Origin: Cerina litoralis
Lineage (GTDB): Bacteria > Bacteroidota > Bacteroidia > Flavobacteriales > Flavobacteriaceae
Assembly (NCBI GenBank): GCA_022008415.1
Contig: JAIRBC010000001.1
Span: 310,001-374,000, forward strand
Direction: 5' to 3'
Length of the DNA: 64,000 nucleotides
The notes under the pieces were generated by a model. That model ran no database searches. It was not told the origin of the DNA and saw only the letters and a program-made list of their open reading frames with translations. Each line of letters begins with the position of its first letter. Position 1 is the stretch's first letter. This document shows positions 25,514 through 34,278 of this stretch, in pieces. A program made the translations under genes and the position numbers.

Positions 25514-25793
25514 TTTTTATGGATGCTGTTATTGATAAGACTTTGAACTCGATTAAACTCTTTAAATATATAGAAAATTTACCGTTGGGGAGAAGGGTGG
25601 GTTTAAATTATTGGATAAAAGGCTGTTCTGCCGATGATGTTCTTTCCGTTTGGCTTAAATCGACAGGCTTCGTAGGTTGCGCTTTCGGGCTCTATTTCAA
25701 ACCCAGAAAGCTTTAAGCCGCATTTATTGTGAATTTTTGATTTTGATTTCTGATAGATTGTTGTCCATTGATCTGGGTTGGTAGAGATGGATT

Positions 25794-25976
25794 TTATCGA
25801 TTTGCAGGTCTATAACTATTAAATACAATTGCTACAACCAAGATTCCAATTCCAACCCCCATCATCAGTCCTTTTGCCATATCAGATATTTCAAGAAATT
25901 GTGGTACTATCTGTGAAAGAGAAATAATAAGTATACCATCTATGATTAGTATTCGTGTTTTCTTTTGTTCGTTCAT
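25794..25976 (-). CDS. Small two-helix membrane protein
   Basis: 60 residues from the ATG at 25976 (MNEQKKTR). Two hydrophobic segments follow, ILIIDGILIISLSQIV and GLMMGVGIGILVVAIVF, separated by PQFLEISDMAK. The upstream in-frame codons to 26078 look non-coding. No family recognised. The methyltransferase gene stop is about 100 bases upstream. Confidence 0.6.
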   Translation of the reverse strand: MNEQKKTRILIIDGILIISLSQIVPQFLEISDMAKGLMMGVGIGILVVAIVFNSYRPANR

Positions 25977-26078
25977 ATTTTTGATTGAAGTGATAAAAGA
26001 ACTGTAGCAATGGGGCACAAGCGTGACGATTGCACCAGCATGGGGGGACAAGTATAGCACTTGCCCCAAGGGGGCCAA

Positions 26079-26765
26079 TTATACGGTAGGCCGTGCCCTA
26101 TTTTCAATTTTTCTACAAATAATATAGGAATCTCCATGCTGTGGGTACTCCTTGTATTTGTCCTTTACCAGTCCTTCGTAATAGTAGAGAATCTCAAAAT
26201 TTTTAAAATGGCTCATTAAGCGATCTTTTTCAATATAGTACTGGATCGTGCAACAATCCCCATCGTTTAAATAGGTATTGGGTTCAATTTCTTTGGTTAA
26301 GGGTGGAAACTCATCTATTATATCAAGGTCAAGGTAGTTGCGAAGCGACATTACGATGATTCCATCCATCTTGACCGTCTTTTTCAGGGAGACCAGCATC
26401 TTTTCAAATTCGCTTCGCCTCATACAGCATCCGACAAGGATACAGCTGACAACATCGTAATGATTTCTGGGATACCTATAGGTTATGACATTCGCATTTC
26501 GGATCTCAAGGTTAGAGAGATTACAATCATTCTTATAGGCCCGCAACCGATTTAAGTAGGTGTTATTGTGATCTAGTGCTAAAACGTCGAACCCATTTTT
26601 GGCATAAAATACGCTGTCTGCCCCTTCCCCACAGCCCACATCTAACAGTTTCTTGCCATTGGTTAAGAAGGGCAGTGCCCTCTTTGATAAGATATCCGGT
26701 TTACAAGGACCTTCAAAGCCATATTTCTCTTTCATGCTGCTGGCCAAATCATTCATTGGTATCAT
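26079..26765 (-). CDS. Class I SAM-dependent methyltransferase (TehB-like)
   Basis: 228 residues. Motif I is KKLLDVGCGEGADSVFYA, followed by VLALDHNNTYLNRLRAYK, YDVVSCILVGCCM and GIIVMSLRNYLDL. The arrangement resembles TehB and thiopurine-type methyltransferases, but these are weak functional guides. It may start at the first or fourth codon (MIPM). Confidence 0.82.
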   Translation of the reverse strand: MIPMNDLASSMKEKYGFEGPCKPDILSKRALPFLTNGKKLLDVGCGEGADSVFYAKNGFDVLALDHNNTYLNRLRAYKNDCNLSNLEIRNANVITYRYPRNHYDVVSCILVGCCMRRSEFEKMLVSLKKTVKMDGIIVMSLRNYLDLDIIDEFPPLTKEIEPNTYLNDGDCCTIQYYIEKDRLMSHFKNFEILYYYEGLVKDKYKEYPQHGDSYIICRKIENRARPTV

Positions 26766-26909
26766 GTTGCGGTCTTATATATAAAACACGGTCCGGGATA
26801 GGATGCCAATTGTAGGACAAATAACGTTGCGGGAGGGCCGACCCGGCTAACAACAAAAATTGTCTAGTACCTTCACACACCGACAATTATTCCATCGGGC
26901 GGAAACCGA

Positions 26910-27281
26910 TTAAACATGTTGATCGATCAAAATATGATTGCCATCGGGGTCTGTCAAAACTAAGCTTGCGGGGCCGGTGGTTTTTTCATCCGCCTCTCTT
27001 ATCAAATTAAGGTCTTTGCTTTTTAACTCGGATTGAATTTTTCTGACGTCATCAAAAGATTCGAGGGTTTTGGCATTTTCATCCCACCCGGGATTAAAGG
27101 TCAAAATATTGCCCTCGAACATACCTTGGAACAGACCTATCAGCGAATTGCCGTTTTTCATGATTAGGTAGTTCTTTTTTGGGTCTCCTGCGAACACGTT
27201 AAACCCGAGTTTTTCATAAAATTCTTTCGATTGCTCAAGATCTTTAACGGCAAGGCTTATTGAAAATGCTCCTAATTTCAT
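26910..27281 (-). CDS. VOC family protein
   Basis: 123 residues from the ATG at 27281: MKLGAFSISLAVKDLEQSKE, then FYEKLGFNVFAGDPKKNYLI and VLTDPDGNHILIDQHV, the opening and closing motifs of the VOC fold. The in-frame start at 27341 would lie inside the preceding VOC gene, so the later ATG is preferred. Second gene of a VOC pair. Confidence 0.86.
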   Translation of the reverse strand: MKLGAFSISLAVKDLEQSKEFYEKLGFNVFAGDPKKNYLIMKNGNSLIGLFQGMFEGNILTFNPGWDENAKTLESFDDVRKIQSELKSKDLNLIREADEKTTGPASLVLTDPDGNHILIDQHV

Positions 27282-27325
27282 AATTGTGTTTTTTAGGTTT
27301 ATAATCTTCTTAAATTTTTTAATCC

Positions 27326-27673
27326 CTACTTGTCCGACCAAACCGCGAGCTCATTGCCGGAAGGATCCATAAAGTGAAACCTTTGTCCGCCCGGGAAGGA
27401 AAAAATGTCTTTGGAAATCCTCCCCTTGCATTGGACGATCTTGTCTTTTATCTTTTTAAGGTCCGAATGGTACAATACGATCAACGCACCATTTAATACT
27501 TTCTTTTCGGACTTTTCAAATCCGCCTTCGAGACCGCTTTCTGAAAAAGCTACATAATCTGGCCCGTAATCGGTAAACGACCAACTAAAGGCACCAGCGT
27601 AAAACTCCTTTATTGCCTCGAGGTCCTTTGCCTTGAATTCAACGTAGTTAATTTGATTGTCCTTTGTGTTCAT
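27326..27673 (-). CDS. VOC family protein
   Basis: 115 residues: NYVEFKAKDLEAIKEFYAGA, then FSWSFTDYGPDYVAFSESGL and FHFMDPSGNELAVWSDK. Cytoplasmic single-domain VOC protein, like relatives annotated as glyoxalase/bleomycin-resistance proteins. Its start is 15 bases after the DUF6090 gene stop, so the three may be cotranscribed. Confidence 0.86.
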   Translation of the reverse strand: MNTKDNQINYVEFKAKDLEAIKEFYAGAFSWSFTDYGPDYVAFSESGLEGGFEKSEKKVLNGALIVLYHSDLKKIKDKIVQCKGRISKDIFSFPGGQRFHFMDPSGNELAVWSDK

Positions 27674-27688
27674 TTTGAGAAAATTATG

Positions 27689-28456
27689 TTATTCGTTTAT
27701 TTCTGTTTCTATCAATCCCAAAATAATATCGATGTCGTTCATAAGTGGGTTATAGTGGGCTTGTTCGGTGGCATATCCTGTAAGGATAAAAATTAGCATG
27801 TTGTTTTCGAATGTCAACGAATTCAAAAGCTCCAAGTTGCTAACATTGTACTTGTTCCCTGGCAAGGCAAGTTCGGCGCTGACCCCTGTATTGTCGAGTA
27901 TGGTCTTAATACTGTGTTTATTGGCTCGGAAAATATCGAGTATCCTTTCCCTTTGTTTGCCCAAGTCAATTTCTTGTTTAGAAATATCTTCAAGTGTCGA
28001 TATCCAGTTGGTCAGGTGTATCCTTAATTCGGTATTTGAAATGCCTTTTAGGCCTCCCGAACTTATCATCTCGTTTAGCAGGGAATTATTAGGATTAAAT
28101 GCGACATCAAAGGCAAATGAATTATACAGTAAATCCGAAAACTGCCGCTCTGTCGGTAGGGCGGTTTCATGCCCTATGTACCCCATTATTTTCTTCGCCC
28201 CCTCATAGCTGTGTTTGTTGACTTCGATCAATTTGGCCAATTTGTTTTTACTGATCTGGAACTCGCGTTTCAAGCCTATCAGGTAGGCTTGTTCTTTTTC
28301 TTTTTCAATTCTCTTTTGATTACTGTTGTTTATGGAAACCGCTATTAGAATCCCGATTACCACTAGGATTATTTCCCCTAGAGCGTACACGAGATACTTG
28401 CTGAATTTGTTTTCAGCTAGTAGATTTTGGCGGATCCGTCTAAAGAATTTTATCAT
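27689..28456 (-). CDS. DUF6090 family membrane protein
   Basis: 255 residues with the flavobacterial DUF6090 N-terminus: MIKFFRRIRQNLLAENKFSK, then YLVYALGEIILVVIGILIAV, one transmembrane helix, then NNSNQKRIEKEKEQAYLIGL. The long C-terminal part is helical and should lie outside the membrane. Function unknown. Degenerate element copy A lies about 80 bases upstream. Confidence 0.85.
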   Translation of the reverse strand: MIKFFRRIRQNLLAENKFSKYLVYALGEIILVVIGILIAVSINNSNQKRIEKEKEQAYLIGLKREFQISKNKLAKLIEVNKHSYEGAKKIMGYIGHETALPTERQFSDLLYNSFAFDVAFNPNNSLLNEMISSGGLKGISNTELRIHLTNWISTLEDISKQEIDLGKQRERILDIFRANKHSIKTILDNTGVSAELALPGNKYNVSNLELLNSLTFENNMLIFILTGYATEQAHYNPLMNDIDIILGLIETEINE

Positions 28457-28534
28457 TCCTACTGTTGTACCAAAAGGGCCTCCATTATAGAATATTAACA
28501 GCCATCCCCATGTTTTAAATGGTCATTTTTATTC

Positions 28535-28559
28535 TTTAAAAATACGGATTTTTGGAATA
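28535..28559 (-). repeat. Degenerate intergenic element, copy A
   Basis: TTTAAAAATACGGATTTTTG then GAATA. It is followed by GGAAGGCACCGAACGG and, 45 bases on, TTGTTTTTTTAATTGG. The same succession of blocks occurs in copy B at 29798. It lies about 80 bases before the DUF6090 start codon. Confidence 0.6.
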
Positions 28560-28706
28560 TGGAAGGCACCGAACGGCAATATCGGCATTCCCTGCCGTTG
28601 TTTTTTTAATTGGGCCGTGTACCTTATTGCCGGCCCTGACGGCCATCCGGATAAATCCCGAGGGGCATGTGTATTTTTAGTGCATTCCAGGGCACCGGAG
28701 TGGACT

Positions 28707-28788
28707 GATCGGGGTTGGGGGATGGTGTGTGGTCAATGTATTTTGGGCATTGATTCCCAACGGGGTTGCAATTCCCCAAGCCCCGATC
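28707..28788. repeat. Large nested inverted repeat (cruciform-like)
   Basis: GATCGGGGTTGGGGGA (28707-28722) faces TCCCCAAGCCCCGATC (28773-28788): 16-base arms with two mismatches. Inside, TCAATG (28733-28738) faces CATTGA (28748-28753). The element starts 24 bases after the GH16 stop on the minus strand. There is no T-run after either arm. Confidence 0.65.
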
Positions 28789-28811
28789 CTAATTTTACCG
28801 CCTCAATCTTA

Positions 28812-29702
28812 TTATTGGTAGAGTCTTACCCAATCAACCGTCATGCTGATCGGAAGCTCATGAGGATGGGTTATCTTTCCGGGCCAATCCCCTTCCATTT
28901 GTTGGTCGATAATAAGGTAAAATGGCTGATCGAACGGCCATTGGAAGGTTCCCGCACCTGGTACTTTTGGGTATTCATAGGATTTTACCCCATTGAGGGC
29001 ATAGATCAACTTATCGGGATACCAGCTTACACTGTAGATATTGTACCCCGTGGTGTCTATTTTGGCGGTCGTTGATTTTTTTGGCTCGGTTTGCTTTAGG
29101 GTGATGGTATAGTGGTTATGTGTGGTTTGGTAGGCAAAGTCATCGTGATTTAGTGTTTCCATGATGTCCATCTCCCCGTTGTGCTGATTCGGGTATTTAT
29201 CTTTTTCTGACAGCATCCATATTGCGGGCCACATGCCATAAGCCTGATCGAGCTTCGCTTTAATCTCTATACGGCCATATTGAAAGGCAAACTTTTCCCA
29301 GGAATAGATTCCCCCGGTGAGGTAGGGGCGTGGATCTCCAGTAAGTGAATCCGGATTAACGATACCTTTAAGGTGAATGTTACTTTCATCGAACGTGACT
29401 ACCCGTGGATCTGTGGCCGAAATATACCTGAAACAGTTGTTCACACCCCTCCATTTTTCGACGGGAACCTTCCATTTTGGAGATTCGAAAAGACCTATGC
29501 GGCTCCAGGTAAGGATGTCGAGGGAGCCCTTGTTAAAATCGTCTTCCCATACCAATTGCCATTGGGTGGAATCGTTCTGCCGATCTTCTTTTTGGATATA
29601 CATATAGCCATCTGTAAGTACGTAGGGCTTTTTATCGCATGAAGCCATTTGTAATACCATTGCAGCAAGAAGGACCAGTAAAGAGTTTTTTTCGATTTTC
29701 AT
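28812..29702 (-). CDS. Glycoside hydrolase family 16 lipoprotein
   Basis: 296 residues from the ATG at 29702, chosen because it gives a lipoprotein signal (LVLLAAMVLQMASC). The GH16 catalytic motif EMDIME (nucleophile and acid/base Glu) is intact, and GMWPAIWMLSEKD, YGRIEIKAKLDQAYG and MTVDWVRLYQ are standard GH16 strands. Members cleave beta-1,3/1,4-glucans or algal galactans (laminarin, agar, porphyran); the subfamily is not readable. Copy B of the degenerate element lies about 100 bases upstream. Confidence 0.92.
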   Translation of the reverse strand: MKIEKNSLLVLLAAMVLQMASCDKKPYVLTDGYMYIQKEDRQNDSTQWQLVWEDDFNKGSLDILTWSRIGLFESPKWKVPVEKWRGVNNCFRYISATDPRVVTFDESNIHLKGIVNPDSLTGDPRPYLTGGIYSWEKFAFQYGRIEIKAKLDQAYGMWPAIWMLSEKDKYPNQHNGEMDIMETLNHDDFAYQTTHNHYTITLKQTEPKKSTTAKIDTTGYNIYSVSWYPDKLIYALNGVKSYEYPKVPGAGTFQWPFDQPFYLIIDQQMEGDWPGKITHPHELPISMTVDWVRLYQ

Positions 29703-29797
29703 TTTACAATTTTCTATAAACGAGCTACAATTAGTGAAATTGAAACCATTCTTGGTTCTTACCCCAAGCAATAATTATAAGAAGTTGTTTGTGCCGA

Positions 29798-29821
29798 TTA
29801 AAATTACTGATTTTTGGAATA
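29798..29821 (-). repeat. Degenerate intergenic element, copy B
   Basis: TTAAAATTACTGATTTTTGG then AATA, followed by GGAAGCAGCCAAACGG and TTGTTTTTTAATTGG at 29860-29874, matching copy A block by block. It lies about 100 bases before the GH16 start codon. Confidence 0.6.
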
Positions 29822-29973
29822 GGAAGCAGCCAAACGGGGGTTTTAGGTGTTCGATGCAATTGTTTTTTAATTGGATATTTTGTCTTTTTAGATAAAACTC
29901 CATAATTAGTTCTTCCTGTAATAAAATATAGTGAAGTTTAAGGTTCAAGCGTGAGGCTTGTGTTAGCTGGGGG

Positions 29974-32265
29974 TTATTTCACTTTATTCTTCATTAACTC
30001 TGTCAGGTTTGTAGTGAACGGAAATGCAGAAGCTCTACCCGTTGAATAATCGTGTAATTTTTTAAAGTCCCATTGTACATTATAAAACTCTGGATCCGTT
30101 ACGGGCTCTATTTTTATGGTCAAATAAAAATCTTGCATATCCTCAATAGGCTTAGGATATTTTTTCTTTGCCATATCCATTTTTGAATAAATTCTGGGTC
30201 CTTTACTAGTGATTTTCCATATATCGCCTGAATTTATATCGCCAGAGGTATGGAGTAAGAGATATTTGGTACTTACTGTTTTTTTGTCCAAAACAAGAGA
30301 GCCATTTCCTGTTCCCATTCTGAAATTGTAAAGGGCGTTTTTTTTAATCCAATCATATTGCTCCTTTGAGTTATAGAATCCTACCAAAACAAAAGTGTTA
30401 TCCGGAATTAAATTTCTATTTTCATGATACACTTCCGGCAATGGCTCCCTGACTTCATTTTCAATGTCTGGTGGGTTTTTATAAATATCAAATGTTCGGT
30501 AGGCAGATTTCTCTCTTTGCGATGCCCTATTAATGAAATGTTCCATTATTTCGAGAATAAAGGTTTTTAATTCCCTTATTCCACTGTCCGTTTTAGACGG
30601 ACGGACAGGAAATGCACCTAAACCTGGAATTATTTCATGAAATCCTTTTCTATTGATTTCTTTGACGCCTGGATATAATACATAGGCGCCTCCAGTTCTT
30701 CGAATAGCATCTTTGTAGGCATGCATTTTTAGGAGGTCTGCGTTTTTATATATTCCTTTGCGGTTTTCTAGTTTTTTGTTATCCAGTTCATTATCGGAAC
30801 TTTGCTCAATAAAATCGGTGAGATTTGCCACTTTATATTTTGCATCAAAATGAATGTGGACAATTAGCTCTTGCTTTTCAGCTTCCACTTCAGAAATTCC
30901 AAATGGCCAGAATGAAAGTGTGTAATCTGGTCTCAGGGTGGTGGTCCAGCTACCATTATCTGGATAATTTTTATAACCGCTAAACGAACGATTATAATTA
31001 AACCGAACATTTAGCTTTCTTGACCAGGAATTGAATACGCCCTCAATGACGGTAAATTTCCCCTGCTTTATTTGCAGGTTCAGCCCATCTGGTGTTTCTT
31101 TTATCAATTCAGCAATATCCTTTGGGGCAATATCAAATATGTCCTGAAACAAATCGAGCAATTTAAAAAAGAGCCAGTATTCATAAAGTGTTGCAATATC
31201 TTTTTTACCTGCGCCATAAACGTCTTCTCCACCTTCCCAAATTAATTTAGCAGCCAGGTCGAACATTAGCCAAACTCTTAGTACTTCCCTGTATCCTTCC
31301 TTTCGTTGTAGTACGGGACTGTTTAGTTTTAGGGTGGTGGGTCTAGAGATTTGTTTGAACAAGGAATGGTGCAATTGCGATTCTAGCTCTCTAATCAATG
31401 TTTGCGATTCCCGATCCAATTTGCTTCCAGTAACTGCAACACTGTTAATGTCCGAGGAGAATTTTAGAAAGATTTCGAGGGCATGTTTCACAAACCGATT
31501 TTCAACGGTATCGACCGAATCGGTTTTACGAATTGACGTAATGCGTTCTGGTAATGATCTTAAACCGTAATTGTGTAAATAATGGGTGTCAGGTAATTTT
31601 GTTCTGTTCCCGCCTTTGAGAAATTCCTTTACATTGGCATTGGAAAACCTCCTTGCCTGTCGAATATCTCTGCTTTCCGAAATCTTTGTCCATTTGGTTA
31701 CTGGGGCTGTTATGATCCTGTGAATCGCTTCTGCAAATTCATCGGTACCGATTACCGATTTAATAAAGGCAAATTTTTGATAGAGTGTCTGATTGTCTTT
31801 AGAGTAGTCTATTTCAAAATAATGGAATACGGGGGAGTTTGCTTTTAATAATAGATCGGTACACTTTTCGGTGATAAATTCCAACATGTCGCGGTAATCA
31901 TCCCGATAGCTAGATTTGACGGATTGAACCTCGAGTTCTATGGCCGTTTGTTTATCTTCCTTACCAACTTCGACAATAGGTAAGGATAACGTGCCGACAA
32001 AAATATTTGGGGACAATGTGCCAATATACTTGTATCCTGTATGTGGTTGTACTATTTGCTCCCCAACATTCCCAAACATAAAGGTAGGTTCGTTAAAAGT
32101 ATAATCGTAAGAGCATCCCTCAACCAGCTGATATCTGGCTTCATTGCTTCCTTCTGTATTCCCATCAGCATCAAAAAGGGTTTCAGATCGTTTTGAGTAT
32201 ATGGTCAGTAATAGCCCTTCCTTAATTGAATCAAGATTAATTGCTATGTGTGGAACGGACTTCAT
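29974..32265 (-). CDS. DUF2357/McrC-like PD-(D/E)XK nuclease subunit
   Basis: 763 residues. The N-terminal 300 residues are a DUF2357-type region (VENRFVKHALEIFLKF). The C-terminal half carries the McrC-like nuclease: YEYW (361-364), then RPDYTL with D447, and HFDAKYK with D474 and K476, the D-x(n)-D-x-K pattern of restriction-type nucleases. McrC-like subunits cut DNA when assembled with a McrB-type GTPase/AAA+ partner. That partner is the gene just upstream (3-base gap). Likely cytoplasmic, modification-dependent defence against foreign DNA; the recognised modification is not predictable. Confidence 0.85.
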   Translation of the reverse strand: MKSVPHIAINLDSIKEGLLLTIYSKRSETLFDADGNTEGSNEARYQLVEGCSYDYTFNEPTFMFGNVGEQIVQPHTGYKYIGTLSPNIFVGTLSLPIVEVGKEDKQTAIELEVQSVKSSYRDDYRDMLEFITEKCTDLLLKANSPVFHYFEIDYSKDNQTLYQKFAFIKSVIGTDEFAEAIHRIITAPVTKWTKISESRDIRQARRFSNANVKEFLKGGNRTKLPDTHYLHNYGLRSLPERITSIRKTDSVDTVENRFVKHALEIFLKFSSDINSVAVTGSKLDRESQTLIRELESQLHHSLFKQISRPTTLKLNSPVLQRKEGYREVLRVWLMFDLAAKLIWEGGEDVYGAGKKDIATLYEYWLFFKLLDLFQDIFDIAPKDIAELIKETPDGLNLQIKQGKFTVIEGVFNSWSRKLNVRFNYNRSFSGYKNYPDNGSWTTTLRPDYTLSFWPFGISEVEAEKQELIVHIHFDAKYKVANLTDFIEQSSDNELDNKKLENRKGIYKNADLLKMHAYKDAIRRTGGAYVLYPGVKEINRKGFHEIIPGLGAFPVRPSKTDSGIRELKTFILEIMEHFINRASQREKSAYRTFDIYKNPPDIENEVREPLPEVYHENRNLIPDNTFVLVGFYNSKEQYDWIKKNALYNFRMGTGNGSLVLDKKTVSTKYLLLHTSGDINSGDIWKITSKGPRIYSKMDMAKKKYPKPIEDMQDFYLTIKIEPVTDPEFYNVQWDFKKLHDYSTGRASAFPFTTNLTELMKNKVK

Positions 32266-32268
32266 TAA

Positions 32269-33831
32269 TTAAGCTTCAGCAAAACTTGCAAATCCGTTTT
32301 CAACTGCACCTTTGTGCATCCGTGTAATTTTTTCGAGGGATAAGGGATAAAGGACATTTTTTCCGTTGTAATCGAAGTCAGCTTTTCCAAACACTTCCTT
32401 TTCTATTTTTATCTCGCCTTCCAGACAAAAGGATCCTAATGTTTCCAGGACGGGACACAGTTTTCTACGGGAACCGTGAAGCTTGGGCAATAACTTTTGC
32501 ATAATGGCAATGTCCACTTTTTCGTTGGTGGTGAGCTCCTCATCCAGTTCAGTGAGCTGATTTATCAATCGAAGCATTTCCGTGGCGCTCCGGTATCCAA
32601 ATTCAGCACCGGTTTTTTTCAGTTCTCCAAAGAACTGAACCAAAGTTAAGTTGATTTCCTTACTATCAATTTTGGCAAAAGATTTGTTTTCGGCCATTTG
32701 CAAAAAGCTTTTGGCCGTACTTGCACCTTTGTTGATCAATGCGTCCATGTTAATTTCCTGAATGTCACTTAGAAAGTTTTCCATTTCCTTGTCCGATACA
32801 CGAAATTCAATGGTGTTGGCTCTGTCCAAGACTTTTGGGCTAAACATATTGGTGGTTTCATCAATATTTACTGTTCCAATGATGAAGAGATTGGAGGGCA
32901 CAAAAAGTTTTGAAGGAACACCATTGTCAACGGTGCCTTCCGAATAAAGTAGAATTCCCTCTTTAGATTCCATCACGCTCAAAAAATCGGCAAAATAGCG
33001 CTCCACATGGCTAAGGTTCATTTCATCCAAGATGAGGAAGTATGGCAGATTTGGATGGGTGCTTGCCCTGATGATCAAATCCAACACATCACTATCGGGC
33101 TTTACGTACTCGTTAGGTTTCAAAGCATTGGGATAACCCAACAGAGGTTCCCTATTGGTCCAGTCTGCCCCAACAGGAACTATTTCATATTGACTTTTAT
33201 CTTGGCAGATCCATTGCACAAAAGCCTGTGCCAATTTGGTTTTACCAGATCCCGAAAGCCCTGTAAGGATAACGAAAGGTTTAGTAAGTAGGGAGGCAAT
33301 ATATCTTGTGATTAATTTACCGTCATATCGTAAACCCGCCGCTTTAGAGGTGGCCTTAAATTCACTATTTAAAGAAAACAAAGATTTTGGTTCTTCAGGT
33401 ATAACTTTTTCGTCAATAGAACCTTCTTCAAATCTATTTGAAAGATAATTTAAAAAGTTTTTCTCACCTAAAAAAGACTTATAAAGCCCATTACCATTAT
33501 CTGCAAAACCTACTAAATCATTTAGTTCATCATGCCGTTTTAGTAAATGACTATTTTTCTTTTTTAATTGTGTTGGAGACGCACTCCAAATGTTAAAATC
33601 ATTGTATTTCCCTGATTTAATTTTATGAATAGATGTTATTGTTGACGAAACATCTTTATAATTGTTTGGCCCAATCATTTGAAGCTTATTCTCGAAGAAT
33701 ATTTTATCAAGAACTTTAAGGTTGTTTTCAAAATTATCTTTTTCAATAAGTTTTTTAATTGAATTAGCCGCCTTAATATTACCAGATTTTAATTTTGAAA
33801 TAAATTCTGTAACTATTTTATAACTCTCCAT
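32269..33831 (-). CDS. McrB-like AAA+ ATPase/GTPase
   Basis: 520 residues. The N-terminal 160 residues have no recognised domain and are probably the target-reading part. The AAA+ core has Walker A GLSGSGKT (191-198), the McrB-type PVGADWTNREPLLGYPNAL, Walker B FLILDEMN (265-272) with the following LSHVERYF, and GTVNIDE (319-325) in the place of McrB's MNxxD signature; an arginine-finger type SPKVLDRAN follows. It drives the DUF2357 nuclease. It begins 9 bases after the HTH gene, making a three-gene operon. Confidence 0.88.
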   Translation of the reverse strand: MESYKIVTEFISKLKSGNIKAANSIKKLIEKDNFENNLKVLDKIFFENKLQMIGPNNYKDVSSTITSIHKIKSGKYNDFNIWSASPTQLKKKNSHLLKRHDELNDLVGFADNGNGLYKSFLGEKNFLNYLSNRFEEGSIDEKVIPEEPKSLFSLNSEFKATSKAAGLRYDGKLITRYIASLLTKPFVILTGLSGSGKTKLAQAFVQWICQDKSQYEIVPVGADWTNREPLLGYPNALKPNEYVKPDSDVLDLIIRASTHPNLPYFLILDEMNLSHVERYFADFLSVMESKEGILLYSEGTVDNGVPSKLFVPSNLFIIGTVNIDETTNMFSPKVLDRANTIEFRVSDKEMENFLSDIQEINMDALINKGASTAKSFLQMAENKSFAKIDSKEINLTLVQFFGELKKTGAEFGYRSATEMLRLINQLTELDEELTTNEKVDIAIMQKLLPKLHGSRRKLCPVLETLGSFCLEGEIKIEKEVFGKADFDYNGKNVLYPLSLEKITRMHKGAVENGFASFAEA

Positions 33832-33840
33832 CTTGTTTTC

Positions 33841-34044
33841 TTAGTCATTTTTACCTTTTGAAGCTGCTATTAATTCTCGAACGTCCACATCTAAAATTTC
33901 GGCTATTTCGTTAAGTACTTCCAAGCGCGGTTGCTGCCTATTCTGTACATAGCCATTCACCATATTGTAACTTTTGCCTAGCTTTTCCGCTAGCCAGGTT
34001 TGCTTAATACCTTTCTCTTCCAATACTTCTTTTATTCTGTTCAT
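33841..34044 (-). CDS. XRE family HTH regulator of the McrBC-like operon
   Basis: 67 residues, a single Cro/C1-type HTH: RIKEVLEEKGIKQTWLAEKL, GKSYNMVNGYVQNRQQPRLE, then NEIAEILDVDVRELI. It heads the operon and probably represses it. A 7-base-arm inverted repeat 50 bases upstream is a candidate operator. Similar small XRE proteins in front of restriction genes delay or damp their expression. Confidence 0.88.
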   Translation of the reverse strand: MNRIKEVLEEKGIKQTWLAEKLGKSYNMVNGYVQNRQQPRLEVLNEIAEILDVDVRELIAASKGKND

Positions 34045-34095
34045 TTATGTTTGAGAATTGAAAAGGCCAATTTAATAATTTGGATTTAATATATT

Positions 34096-34125
34096 GTATT
34101 TCGGTATAAAAAATGTTTGAAATAC
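34096..34125 (-). promoter_or_regulatory. Candidate operator of the XRE-McrB-DUF2357 operon
   Basis: GTATTTC (34096-34102) and GAAATAC (34119-34125) are perfect inverted arms 16 bases apart, 52 bases before the HTH start codon. Length and place fit a Cro/C1-type dimer or tetramer site. The region is AT-rich, so chance cannot be excluded. Confidence 0.4.
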
Positions 34126-34278
34126 TTGTTAGGTTGGCGGTCGGGGAAGTGAAAGCTATTTTAGTGCTAATGCACGAAATAGTATGCGTGCTTGAACATG
34201 GGGGTAGCTTTTCCTTTTTCTGATGGCATACACCGTTTTGGCTATACTGCGTATCCCGCAAGGTATGTGGTGTCGTTT

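Noticed and set aside
28617-29075. 152-codon plus-strand frame
   Set aside because: Mostly antisense to the GH16 gene and includes the cruciform; no start signal or family match.
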